A DNA stretch of 64,000 nucleotides from NCBI GenBank assembly GCA_900167895.1, contig FUZR01000001.1, forward strand, positions 477,144-541,143, read 5' to 3'. A program made the position numbers and the translations under genes. This DNA is from Bacteroidales bacterium WCE2004 (lineage in GTDB: Bacteria; Bacteroidota; Bacteroidia; Bacteroidales; UBA932). Of the stretch, positions 51,002-59,041 are shown in pieces. Each line of letters starts with the position of its first letter. The first letter of the stretch is position 1. The notes beneath the pieces are model-generated. The model did not search any database. It saw nothing but the letters and a program-made list of their open reading frames with translations, and was not told where the DNA came from.

Positions 51002-53932
51002 TTAATAAACCAGTTCGAAAGAACCAAGATTTGTCTTCTTGCGAGGCTTATTGCTCTTATTTATCCTCTCAATTATCGGGTCCCACTCTTTTCTGAAGAG
51101 ATTATACGCTTGCTCTATTTGTTTTTTTGTTACAGCCTTATCTATTCGATTATCATACACTGTCTTAATAACTTTCGAATCACAATTATATTCTAGTCTA
51201 ATCGCTTCATCGGATCGATCCAAATCATATACTCGAACATATGGGCAAATCATGCATGGATAGTTATTTAAATCAAATTCATCTATCGCCTTTGTATACT
51301 TTGAGAATTCCTGCCTATTAATACGAAGAGCGGCATACTTTTCACTACAAGGGAAGAGCCCCCTCGCCCAACGATCCCTATCCAAATACTTTCTAATCAA
51401 TGTCTCTCGAGTCTCATCAGAATCCTCAATAACATCGCAAGGTTTCTTGCTCAACAAATAGCCGTTATGCTTTATCATATAATAATATCCTTCATCGCGC
51501 GCTATTGTTTTTATGAGTCTACTTCGCAAATAGTCATACGACTCTTCAAGTCTATACTCTGCATCCGCTATTATAAACTTAAAATACGACTTCTGATAAT
51601 CCGGATCAATATACTCGATAGAGTCCGCACTCAATAACTCACCCAACGAACAACGCTCGCTTTTCTCTTGCCCGCGTTTTTTTACGGGTATTATATATGA
51701 CCTCCAGCTGTCTTTACCTTGGAGATCAGATATATTATTTTCAATAATATACTGCCTAAACATAAAGAGGAACATCGAAGCTAACTGCTTATCTTTTACA
51801 TCTAACGAATCATACTTCTTTATCACGTACTTTATAACAGTTAGCTTAATATCTTTATAGAGACTAGGCCAATACTCCGCTCTTATTGAATCTCGATTCA
51901 ATGTCAAGGCCTCTTTAGCCGTGCCTTTCAGAATATTTATATTAAACGAGACAAACGGAAAAGCCAAAAAGCACTGGCGGACCTTTTGGTTTCGAAAGAA
52001 AACCATAGATCGATTCTCATATCGAGGCTGAAAACTCAATTTGTCGATACAAACTTGTAGACCAGTCTCCTCATTGAGGTCATCAAAAGGAATCTTATTC
52101 TGCGAGAGAATCTTCTTTTTCCCACCAGAAAAGATGATCTCAATTGGAACAAAAGAACCATTTGAAAAACGGATTAACTCGTCTATAACTTTCACGCCCA
52201 TTATGCTTAAGCTCTTACTTTTGGCAAAGTCAAACGAAATAAAAGCAGATACTGAATTATAATCCGTGTTATCTACACGTTCATAATGAAGCCTTTCATC
52301 TATCCTTTCATTGAATTCAAAGCTAATAGTTGTTCCATAGCCAACGTCCTCCTTGCGAATAGATTGGATCAAAATCGCGCCTTTTTCTTTCCCGGATGGG
52401 TTATGAAGTTCGGCCTTAACATATTCATCTTTATTAATCTTTCTGGTGACAACGCATACCTTATCAGTGAGTAGGAAAACACTTTGAAAGCCTATCCCGA
52501 ACGTACCAGAAGGCCACAATGAGCAAGGGACAGATTGAATAAGTCTTTTCTTTTCTTTGTTCTCTCCCGAACTGCCAGTCTTCGACAAATAAGCCAAGTC
52601 ATCTTTGGTCATTCCAATCCCCTTATCTGATATCTCTATCTTCCAAATAATCTCATTCTCCTTTGCATTAGTATTTTTGATTTTATCGAGTTTTACGCAA
52701 ATCGCGTATTTATTACATTCCGATTTGAACTTCTTCAAGTCACTAATCCCCGGATTCTCCTTATATACTCTCAGATAAGTAGCATCCACTGCATTTTGAA
52801 GCAGTTCTCTTATACATTCACATGAATCCAAATATAATCCCGCGCCTTGCAGAAGCTCGACGGCCTTATTGGAATCAATCTCAAAACTCGGGCGCTTCTT
52901 CCCATCAAACGTATCATAATTGACCAAATTAACCTTCAACTCTCCGACAGTTGGCAAATAACCAAACCCCTCAAACGGGATGATTTTATGCCATCTTTTC
53001 ATATAAAAGACAAGTTCATCATTAAGCCACTGGAACCATCGATTAACTAAATCCGCGACATGATAATCATTACACTCTGCTGTTATCTCAATAATAGACT
53101 GATCAACACGAATGTGTGTAATAGCTCTATTTGTCTCATTATAGAACTTCGAGTCCGACGGAATACAACCAAGCGTAGAGAGCAGCACTTCCGAGACACG
53201 ATTACTGTCAATATCTAGCAGGTCACCTAGCCTTAACATGGCCGCCACGAATCGCGGATGACAATCTTCTACCCCACATCCTGAGGATTCTACAGGCTGC
53301 AGTTTCATAACTTCTTCCACATCTTTTGCATGGCAATCACAAATAGATCTCAATATCCGAATTATTCTCTCCGGTATCGGATTACCTGGGAAATGCAGAG
53401 AATCTTCCTTCTCGATTCTTTTCCCAGAGCGTTCAGAATGCTTATCGCGAATAAAAGCCGCCAATAAAAAACGCGCGCACTCATAACTCTCAGAAGTCAA
53501 TTGCTCATTCTTATAAAAGAGCTTTTCCGCTCTAACTTCAAATAAATTCGCATACTGATGTAAAGGGGAAAACTTGTCCTGTTGTATGTCTTTTACAAAT
53601 TTGATGAACTTGCTCCCATCTTCAAACAATTTGTGTTTATCTTCTCCCGTCACCACCATGCCACAGTCATGATAATATGCCGCAGCCAATAAAAGCCACA
53701 AATCAACAACCGAAAGCTTCTTTACGCTATCCGGACCTATAATCCTTACGATATTATTGAGAATAGCATCAGAATGTGTCGAATTATGGAGGCTATAGTG
53801 TGGGAATATATGAGAAATCGTATCTAACATCTGTGGCAAATAAGATTTCGCAAATTTCCATTGCTCAGAATAGATTTGACCTTCTTGAAAATTTTCCGTC
53901 TTTTTAAACAATGCCTCTTCAATAATATTCAT
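51002..53932 (-). CDS. HD-domain plus GHKL (Hsp90-like) ATPase protein, putative defence protein
   Basis: A 976-residue cytoplasmic protein, strongly AT-rich against its neighbours. The ATG at 53932 is used; a TTG lies ten codons upstream. The N-terminal part (about 20-310) has HD phosphohydrolase features: YSLHNSTHSDAILNNI, AAAYYHDCGMVV (HD at about 83-84) and LGDLLDIDSNRV. The middle (about 365-560) is a GHKL ATPase: N-box CIRELLQNAVDA, G1 SDKGIGM (about 433), G2 GTFGIGFQSVF (about 476), and GYGTTISFEF. The last 400 residues are unassigned. HD coupled to Hsp90-like ATPases is known from predicted bacterial conflict systems. Acquired by transfer, judging from composition. Function is inferred only. 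Confidence 0.72.
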   Translation of the reverse strand: MNIIEEALFKKTENFQEGQIYSEQWKFAKSYLPQMLDTISHIFPHYSLHNSTHSDAILNNIVRIIGPDSVKKLSVVDLWLLLAAAYYHDCGMVVTGEDKHKLFEDGSKFIKFVKDIQQDKFSPLHQYANLFEVRAEKLFYKNEQLTSESYECARFLLAAFIRDKHSERSGKRIEKEDSLHFPGNPIPERIIRILRSICDCHAKDVEEVMKLQPVESSGCGVEDCHPRFVAAMLRLGDLLDIDSNRVSEVLLSTLGCIPSDSKFYNETNRAITHIRVDQSIIEITAECNDYHVADLVNRWFQWLNDELVFYMKRWHKIIPFEGFGYLPTVGELKVNLVNYDTFDGKKRPSFEIDSNKAVELLQGAGLYLDSCECIRELLQNAVDATYLRVYKENPGISDLKKFKSECNKYAICVKLDKIKNTNAKENEIIWKIEISDKGIGMTKDDLAYLSKTGSSGENKEKKRLIQSVPCSLWPSGTFGIGFQSVFLLTDKVCVVTRKINKDEYVKAELHNPSGKEKGAILIQSIRKEDVGYGTTISFEFNERIDERLHYERVDNTDYNSVSAFISFDFAKSKSLSIMGVKVIDELIRFSNGSFVPIEIIFSGGKKKILSQNKIPFDDLNEETGLQVCIDKLSFQPRYENRSMVFFRNQKVRQCFLAFPFVSFNINILKGTAKEALTLNRDSIRAEYWPSLYKDIKLTVIKYVIKKYDSLDVKDKQLASMFLFMFRQYIIENNISDLQGKDSWRSYIIPVKKRGQEKSERCSLGELLSADSIEYIDPDYQKSYFKFIIADAEYRLEESYDYLRSRLIKTIARDEGYYYMIKHNGYLLSKKPCDVIEDSDETRETLIRKYLDRDRWARGLFPCSEKYAALRINRQEFSKYTKAIDEFDLNNYPCMICPYVRVYDLDRSDEAIRLEYNCDSKVIKTVYDNRIDKAVTKKQIEQAYNLFRKEWDPIIERINKSNKPRKKTNLGSFELVY

Positions 53933-54164
53933 ATTCGTCTTATCTAAATTGTTATCAATCAATTCAAAGTACAGCCAACACCCCCCCTGTCCCTTTTAAA
54001 ACACCTCGCAAAAACACAACCAATAGCACATGGGAAATAACCTGGCATTTATTCTATACGCGATAGCAATTGATCACGATCCGAAGACTAGGCAAATCAA
54101 CATGTGTTAAACTGGCGCACACTCTGTTCTTGTCGTGAATTTACCGAAAATTATTTCTAAAACA

Positions 54165-54204
54165 AATAATCGCAAGGCCACAAGTGGGTGGATTTGCGAT
54201 TATT
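54165..54204. other. 11-bp perfect inverted repeat (hairpin)
   Basis: AATAATCGCAA (54165-54175) pairs with TTGCGATTATT (54194-54204). The 18-base loop contains CCAC/GTGG that can pair in turn. It lies about 230 bp 5' of the HD-ATPase gene at a composition boundary; it could be a terminator, operator or recombination end. Confidence 0.55.
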
Positions 54205-54258
54205 AGGTCGAATTTGAAAGAATTTGTATCTCGGACGACAGGGATGGGGGCGGAGAGG

Positions 54259-54284
54259 AGATTCTTCGCGATGCTCAGAATGAC
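54259..54284 (-). repeat. Dispersed 26-bp repeat, copy 3 (inverted)
   Basis: AGATTCTTCGCGATGCTCAG and AATGAC, the reverse complement of the 18169 repeat with two changes. It is just downstream of the SLATT gene. Confidence 0.7.
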
Positions 54285-54372
54285 AGAGGATATGCCCGGT
54301 GAAGCCGGACACGACGCAACAAGGGCCGGACAGGACACGGGCAACGGCCGCGCAGGGACGGCAGGCGCCGGG

Positions 54373-55068
54373 CTACCGGAACCAGGCGGTCCAGACGGGC
54401 CAGTTGACGATGGCGGAGATGGTCAGGGCCACCGCGGCGAGGATCAGGAGGATCCGGAGGTTGGCGGGGACTTTGTCGCGCCAGAAGCGGAAGTGGAGCT
54501 GTTCGTCGATCCAGTCGTAGTCTTTCTCTGCGAAGAATTTGAAGTTGGCGTACCAGGTTGCGAAGAGGATCTGGCGGGGGTTGGTGGAGGCGATAAACTC
54601 GATGGTGAGGGTCGAGAGTTCGTCCTCCTCTTCCCGGAAGGTCGCGTTCGGGTCGGCGTTGTTCTTCACCTTGCAGTAGAGCGTCTCGAGGTCGTGCAGC
54701 ATGTCCATCGTGCGCTTGCCGCGCTCGCCGTATTCGTGCGCGGGGTATTTCTCGATGTACAGGGTCAGGATGCCGAGCAGCGTCAGGCAGACGGCCACGC
54801 CGGTGAGCTGGAAGACCGGCGCCACGAGCGCCAGGATGCCGACGGCCATCGACACGAACGAAATCACGACCGGCACCTTGTCGGCGATGTCGTGGGTCGC
54901 GAAATTGAGGTTGGCGGCATAGCCGACCTCGAAGCCCCGCTGGGCGATCCTCTTGAGGAGGTCTTCGCGGGTCTTGGGAATCGGCAGGGAACTCAGTTCC
55001 TGCTTCGAAGGCGCCGTCGGCTGCAGCTTCTCGCTCTTGGGCGTTTTAGGTTTCACATGTTCTTCCAT
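54373..55068 (-). CDS. SLATT-like two-TM protein, putative membrane effector
   Basis: A 231-residue protein without a signal peptide. A polar N-terminal tail (about 1-35) precedes a helix, then two adjacent transmembrane segments (about 68-110: VVISFVSMAVGILALVAPVF and LTGVAVCLTLLGILTLYIE), a long helical region with EYGERGKRTMDMLHDLETLY, and a further hydrophobic C-terminal helix pair (about 205-228). The layout fits SLATT domains, two-TM effectors predicted to damage membranes in nucleotide-signalled bacterial immune systems. No SMODS/CD-NTase or SLOG partner is beside it. It is GC-rich like the host genome, unlike the HD-ATPase gene 440 bp downstream on the same strand. Confidence 0.55.
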   Translation of the reverse strand: MEEHVKPKTPKSEKLQPTAPSKQELSSLPIPKTREDLLKRIAQRGFEVGYAANLNFATHDIADKVPVVISFVSMAVGILALVAPVFQLTGVAVCLTLLGILTLYIEKYPAHEYGERGKRTMDMLHDLETLYCKVKNNADPNATFREEEDELSTLTIEFIASTNPRQILFATWYANFKFFAEKDYDWIDEQLHFRFWRDKVPANLRILLILAAVALTISAIVNWPVWTAWFR

Positions 55069-55139
55069 AACTGGCAGAATTTCAGGTTTCTACGAAGTTA
55101 TGAAGAAATCGCGCATTTGCAAGGGCGCCCGCCAGCGTC

Positions 55140-55167
55140 GAGATCCTTCGCTGCGCTCAGGATGACA
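55140..55167 (-). repeat. Dispersed repeat, copy 4 (inverted)
   Basis: GAGATCCTTCGCTGCGCTCA followed by GGATGACA, a diverged reverse complement of the 18169 repeat, between the SLATT gene and the deacetylase promoter. The SLATT gene therefore has an inverted copy on each side. Confidence 0.65.
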
Positions 55168-55236
55168 GGTGTGTGGGGAGGAGCGGCGCGAAAGGCACGC
55201 ACCAACGTCTTTCCATCCTATCACAATAAAATGATA

Positions 55237-55265
55237 TTGATAATAGAAATAAAGGTTTATCTTTG
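55237..55265 (+). promoter_or_regulatory. Promoter of the deacetylase lipoprotein gene
   Basis: TATCTTTG (55258-55265) matches the -7 box, with TTGAT about 20 bp upstream as a possible -33 element. The ATG at 55319 follows after a 45-60 base AT-rich leader. Confidence 0.6.
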
Positions 55266-55318
55266 CAAAAACTGTAGCTATTTATCTCACTAAAGATTCA
55301 GAAGAAGTATTTAATCAC

Positions 55319-56752
55319 ATGAAAATAAGAGAATTATCAGGAACTGCTGTTTTAGCGATATTTTGTATATCACTATACTCCTGCTGTGAAAAAGGATTGA
55401 TATACGATGATGCCGATATTAACAATTATCGGATAGCTTTTAAAGAAGTAGAATCATCGCAAGAAGATGAACTTCAGATTATTACAGATGAGTATTCAAA
55501 GTCCCTTACAGGGGATTTTGGCCTTTTTACGAGAAAAGGTTTAGCCTCAGACTGTGACAAAGAGGTTATATTGGCCTGCAAAGATGCTGAGAACAAACTA
55601 AACGATGTTAGTTTTAGTGGGCACTATACTATCGAAGCTGTAAGAATAGCTGAAAGCGACGAAAAGTTGTTATATTCAAAGACTTATTCACCCACTAATA
55701 CAACGAAATTGTTGCAACAATTATCTTGGGAACAAGGTCGCTTTACTACTACAGGAGCGAAAGCTCCTAACGATAACGTTATTAGAACAGCCATCCCCAT
55801 AATAGTGAGTCAGGGAGAGAAGTATACTATTGAAGCAGCAAGTGGCACTGTAATTTTAGGCTTCTATTATAACAGCAATGGACAATTAGCATCTCCTTAT
55901 TTCTCAATTAAAAGTGGGAGCACAATCACCATTCCTCGTGGTGTGTATTACATGCATATTTCTTATCGTAGTAAAGAGAATATTGACGTTTCATATGCTG
56001 CGACATTCAATATGTACCAGATAATGGAAAGCAACATTCAATTTCCTCTTGAAGAAAAGTTGTTGACTATTATTGATGACGATGGTAACGTTGGGTATTA
56101 TAATGATATTTATCCTGTCGCTAAAGCCAAGAAAGTATCGATATCCTCTGCTATTATCGCTGGGAGAGTCGGAAATAAGTATTATATGACTTGGGATAAC
56201 ATTGAAGACGCATATCGTAATGGCATGGAAATATTATGTCATACTTATAGCCATGTATTAACTACAGATGATGGTTGGCCGTATGATTTAGAGTTTTTTG
56301 AAGAAGACTATAGAAAAGCGAAAAACATTTTAGAAGATCATGGCATAACTCCTTCTCTATTGGTTTTTAGTGGTTCATCAGGCCTATATGACATATGTCA
56401 AGAAGCATGTAAAAGGGTTTCGTTCGAAGGCGCTTTTCTCGCAGGAGACAATCATATTACCTTTGGAGACACAGACAGGTACAAAATTCCTCGTTTTAGA
56501 ATAGGAAACAATTCAAATTATCATTGGGAATTGCCATTGCTGAAGGGCATGATTAACAAGCTATCATCATCTGGAGGATGGATGATATGGATGATGCATA
56601 CTTCAAGCTCTAAAGGATGGGTCAGGGGCAAGGGAGAAGGCACTTCTGCTTATATGCTTGGTGAAATAATAGATTATGCCAGAGAGCACAACATTAGAAT
56701 TGTAACAGCAGAATATGGATTCGAGAAGACCTATATAAATGGTTTACAATAG
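55319..56752 (+). CDS. Polysaccharide-deacetylase-like lipoprotein
   Basis: A 477-residue AT-rich gene product with a lipoprotein-type N terminus (AVLAIFCISLYSCC). Residues about 30-240 are unassigned; they include a β-rich section (GVYYMHISYRSKENI) like a small jelly-roll. The C-terminal NodB-like domain has LLTIIDDDGNVGYY (motif 1, about 246-259), LCHTYSH (motif 2, about 306-312, zinc histidines) and WMMHTSSS (late His motif). The family removes acetyl groups from glycans or cuts related bonds. Base composition differs sharply from the chromosome, which suggests transfer. It has its own promoter and no operon partner. Confidence 0.75.
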   Translation: MKIRELSGTAVLAIFCISLYSCCEKGLIYDDADINNYRIAFKEVESSQEDELQIITDEYSKSLTGDFGLFTRKGLASDCDKEVILACKDAENKLNDVSFSGHYTIEAVRIAESDEKLLYSKTYSPTNTTKLLQQLSWEQGRFTTTGAKAPNDNVIRTAIPIIVSQGEKYTIEAASGTVILGFYYNSNGQLASPYFSIKSGSTITIPRGVYYMHISYRSKENIDVSYAATFNMYQIMESNIQFPLEEKLLTIIDDDGNVGYYNDIYPVAKAKKVSISSAIIAGRVGNKYYMTWDNIEDAYRNGMEILCHTYSHVLTTDDGWPYDLEFFEEDYRKAKNILEDHGITPSLLVFSGSSGLYDICQEACKRVSFEGAFLAGDNHITFGDTDRYKIPRFRIGNNSNYHWELPLLKGMINKLSSSGGWMIWMMHTSSSKGWVRGKGEGTSAYMLGEIIDYAREHNIRIVTAEYGFEKTYINGLQ

Positions 56753-56761
56753 GAATTATAT

Positions 56762-56887
56762 CTATAGCACGTTACTTCTATAAAACTTAGCCACCGCACG
56801 AACGCCGTGGAATAAAAGTTCCATATAATCAGTATCGTTTAATAGTAAGTCCGGCTGTTTCGTGGACATCGCTATTAATCGATCCAT
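56762..56887 (-). pseudogene. Short ORF, possible 3' remnant of a lost gene
   Basis: Translation on the minus strand from an ATG at 56887 gives 41 residues (MDRLIAMSTKQPDLLLNDTDY, continuing MELLFHGVRAVAKFYRS). The frame stays open with protein-like composition for 20 more codons upstream, to a TAG near 56950. It lacks a recognisable promoter and relatives were not recognised. It may be the C-terminal tail of an eroded gene or a small protein. The rest of 56753-57090 holds only the purT terminator. Confidence 0.3.
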
Positions 56888-57003
56888 TGCAGCATTGCGC
56901 AGCAGGGTTTTGGTTGAATCGACCAAAAGATTGAGTCTATACTCCCGGACATACGCCTAGGCGACGTTGACGGAAAATCAGGAATTGCTGGGGAAAACGG
57001 AAA

Positions 57004-57027
57004 GGTCCCCGGTTGTGAACGGGGACC
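57004..57027 (-). terminator. Hairpin terminator after purT
   Basis: GGTCCCC (57004-57010) pairs with GGGGACC (57021-57027). On the minus strand it is followed by TTTCCGTTTT, a weak T-tract, about 65 bp after the purT stop. Confidence 0.6.
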
Positions 57028-57090
57028 CTCCAGGATTTCCCGGGGTTTTCTGTCCAGGAATGGGAATTTCTATTATTTGGCGGCCCGGGG

Positions 57091-58275
57091 CTAGAGCACC
57101 CGGACGCGGAGCTTGGCGTAGGCGCGCTCGACCTTGGCGAGCGCGGCCTCCACGCTCTCGGCGCGGGCCAGCAGGACGCCCATGCGGCGGTGGCCCTTGA
57201 TGAAGGGCTTGCCGAAGAGGCGGATCTGCACGTCGGGCTCGGCGAGGACTTCCTCCAGGTTCTCGAACTCGACCATCGTCGTGTCGCCCTCGACCACGAT
57301 GGCCTTGGAGGCGCTGGGGCCGAAGAAATTGACCTTCGGAATCGGCAACCCGAGGACGGCGCGCGCATGCAGCGCGAACTCGGAGAGATCCTGGGAAATC
57401 ATCGTGACCATGCCGGTGTCGTGCGGGCGCGGCGATACCTCGCTGAACAGCACCTCGTCGCCGCAGACGAACATCTCCACGCCGAAGATGCCGTAGCCGC
57501 CGAGGGCGTCCGTCACCTTCTTGGCGATGTCCTGCGCCTGGGCGAGCGCCGTGGCGCTCATCGGCTGCGCCTGCCAGGACTCGCGGTAGTCGCCGTCCAC
57601 CTGGTGGTGGCCAATGGGGTTCAGGAAAGTGGTGCCGCCGCTGTGGCGGACGGTCAGGAGCGTGATCTCGTAGTCAAACTTGACGAATCCCTCCACAATC
57701 ACCTCGCCGCCGCCGGCGCGGCCGCCCTCCTGCGCGATGCGCCAGGAGGCGTCCGCGTCGCCCGGCGTCTTGCACACGCTCTGCCCGTGGCCCGACGAGC
57801 TCATGATCGGCTTCACCACGCAGGGCGTTCCGACCGCCGCGATGGCCGCGTCGAACTCTTCGCGCGTAGCCGCGAAACGGTAGGGCGACGTGGGCAGCCC
57901 CAGCGTCTCGTGCGCCAGTTGGCGGATGCCCTTGCGGTTCATCGTCAGGAACGCCGCGTTGGCCGTCGGGATCACGTTATACCCCTCCTTCTCCAGCTCC
58001 ACGAGCGTAGGCGTGGCGATGGCCTCCACCTCCGGAATGATGATGTCCGGCTTCTCCTGCTCGATGATCTCGCGCAGCCGCGCGCCGTCCAGCATCGACA
58101 GCACATAGCTGCGGTGCGCCACCTGCATCGCAGGCGCGTTCTCATACCGGTCGAGCGCAATCACCTCGACGCCAAAACGCTGTAACTCAATGGCAACTTC
58201 CTTGCCCAATTCTCCCGAACCGCACAGCAGCGCCTTCTTGGCGACAGCAGTGAGCGGAGTTCCGATTTTTGTCAT
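57091..58275 (-). CDS. purT: Formate-dependent GAR transformylase
   Basis: A 394-residue ATP-grasp enzyme that formylates glycinamide ribonucleotide with formate and ATP in purine synthesis. Seen: [20 protein letters not shown] (N-terminal fold), [33 protein letters not shown] (ATP lid), [26 protein letters not shown] (metal site and active-site loop) and [14 protein letters not shown]. Length matches E. coli PurT (392). It is independently transcribed, with its own promoter and terminator. Confidence 0.95.
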   Translation of the reverse strand: MTKIGTPLTAVAKKALLCGSGELGKEVAIELQRFGVEVIALDRYENAPAMQVAHRSYVLSMLDGARLREIIEQEKPDIIIPEVEAIATPTLVELEKEGYNVIPTANAAFLTMNRKGIRQLAHETLGLPTSPYRFAATREEFDAAIAAVGTPCVVKPIMSSSGHGQSVCKTPGDADASWRIAQEGGRAGGGEVIVEGFVKFDYEITLLTVRHSGGTTFLNPIGHHQVDGDYRESWQAQPMSATALAQAQDIAKKVTDALGGYGIFGVEMFVCGDEVLFSEVSPRPHDTGMVTMISQDLSEFALHARAVLGLPIPKVNFFGPSASKAIVVEGDTTMVEFENLEEVLAEPDVQIRLFGKPFIKGHRRMGVLLARAESVEAALAKVERAYAKLRVRVL

Positions 58276-58300
58276 ATGGATTTAATTGAAATTAGGGCAC

Positions 58301-58308
58301 AAAAATAC
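58301..58308 (-). promoter_or_regulatory. -7 promoter element of purT
   Basis: On the minus strand TATTTTTG (58308-58301) matches TAnnTTTG, 25 bp before the ATG at 58275. No purine riboswitch-like structure is evident in so short a leader. Confidence 0.55.
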
Positions 58309-58349
58309 GGAAAAATCGCCAATCTTCGAACGCCGGAGGCAAAACAAAA

Positions 58350-58376
58350 GCACCCTGGCCGAAGGGGTCAGGGTGC
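58350..58376. terminator. Intrinsic terminator of the glycan operon
   Basis: GCACCCTG (58350-58357) pairs with CAGGGTGC (58369-58376). Reading on the minus strand, TTTTGTTTTG follows the stem, so it ends the transcript containing the MBL and aminotransferase genes. Confidence 0.8.
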
Positions 58377-58407
58377 TTTATTTATGCGGCCGCGGAGGGC
58401 CGGGAGA

Positions 58408-59034
58408 TCAGCGGGCGGAGCCGGGGAGGACGATGCCCTCGGGGAGGCCGGCGACCTCGTGCCCGGGGCAGAGGGCGCGGCCGGCGGCGAGGGCGAGGAT
58501 GCGCTCGCGGGAGGCCGCGGCGAGCGCCTTGTCCCCACCCGGGAGGGTGGTGACCACGGCGATGCCGGGGATGTAGGCGTCACCCGTGAAGAGGTAGCCG
58601 TCCACCTCGAAGGTCAGGCAGGAAGGATGGTGCCCCGGCGTCTCGTAGACCGCCGCGGCGACGCCGTCGAAGAGCTCGACCCGGTCGCCTTCGCCGCAGA
58701 CCGCCACGCGGTCCGGCCCGAACACGATCGGGGCATCATGGTACTTCGACATGTTGAGCCGCGGGTCAAGCAGCGCCTTCAGCCCGGCCTCACACGTATA
58801 GACCCGGACCTCCGGGAACAGCTCCGCCAGGCGCGGCAGCCCGTAGATATGGTCGAAATGCGCGTGCGTCAGCAGCACCCCCTTCACGGGAATGCCGCCC
58901 AGCGCCGCCAGCCGCTCCAGCAGCGGCTCCACGTCGCCGCAGTCCACGATCCAGCACGCATTCTCCCCCTCCTTCGAGAGGATATACGTCCGCGACGTGA
59001 ACACGGAATTGACGATGTGCGATACCCGGAGCAT
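58408..59034 (-). CDS. MBL-fold hydrolase, glyoxalase II-like
   Basis: A 208-residue metallo-β-lactamase-fold hydrolase. THAHFDHIYGLP is the HxHxDH site (about 57-68), with ETPGHHPSCLTF (His), FTGDAYIPG (Asp bridging the metals) and CPGHEV (final His) all in order, so the metal centre is complete. The ATG at 59034 is preferred; upstream codons belong to the aminotransferase frame. It follows the DegT gene by 7 bp, but MBL hydrolases of this type are not specific to sugar pathways, so its role in the locus is unclear. Confidence 0.85.
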   Translation of the reverse strand: MLRVSHIVNSVFTSRTYILSKEGENACWIVDCGDVEPLLERLAALGGIPVKGVLLTHAHFDHIYGLPRLAELFPEVRVYTCEAGLKALLDPRLNMSKYHDAPIVFGPDRVAVCGEGDRVELFDGVAAAVYETPGHHPSCLTFEVDGYLFTGDAYIPGIAVVTTLPGGDKALAAASRERILALAAGRALCPGHEVAGLPEGIVLPGSAR

Positions 59035-59041
59035 GCGGGCC

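Larger units (their letters stand above)
53933..54372. other. Intergenic between SLATT and HD-ATPase genes
   Basis: About 440 bp. It starts with a C-run (near 53985), then AT-rich sequence without a credible ORF, a hairpin at 54165-54204, an inverted dispersed repeat (54259-54284), and GC-rich sequence with GCCGGACA-type palindromes up to the SLATT stop. A change from AT-rich to GC-rich composition occurs near 54230 and may be one boundary of the acquired segment. Confidence 0.5.

Noticed and set aside
51002..55068. HD-ATPase and SLATT genes as one operon
   Set aside because: Same strand, but 440 bp apart with hairpin and repeats between and very different base composition; a functional link stays only a hypothesis.
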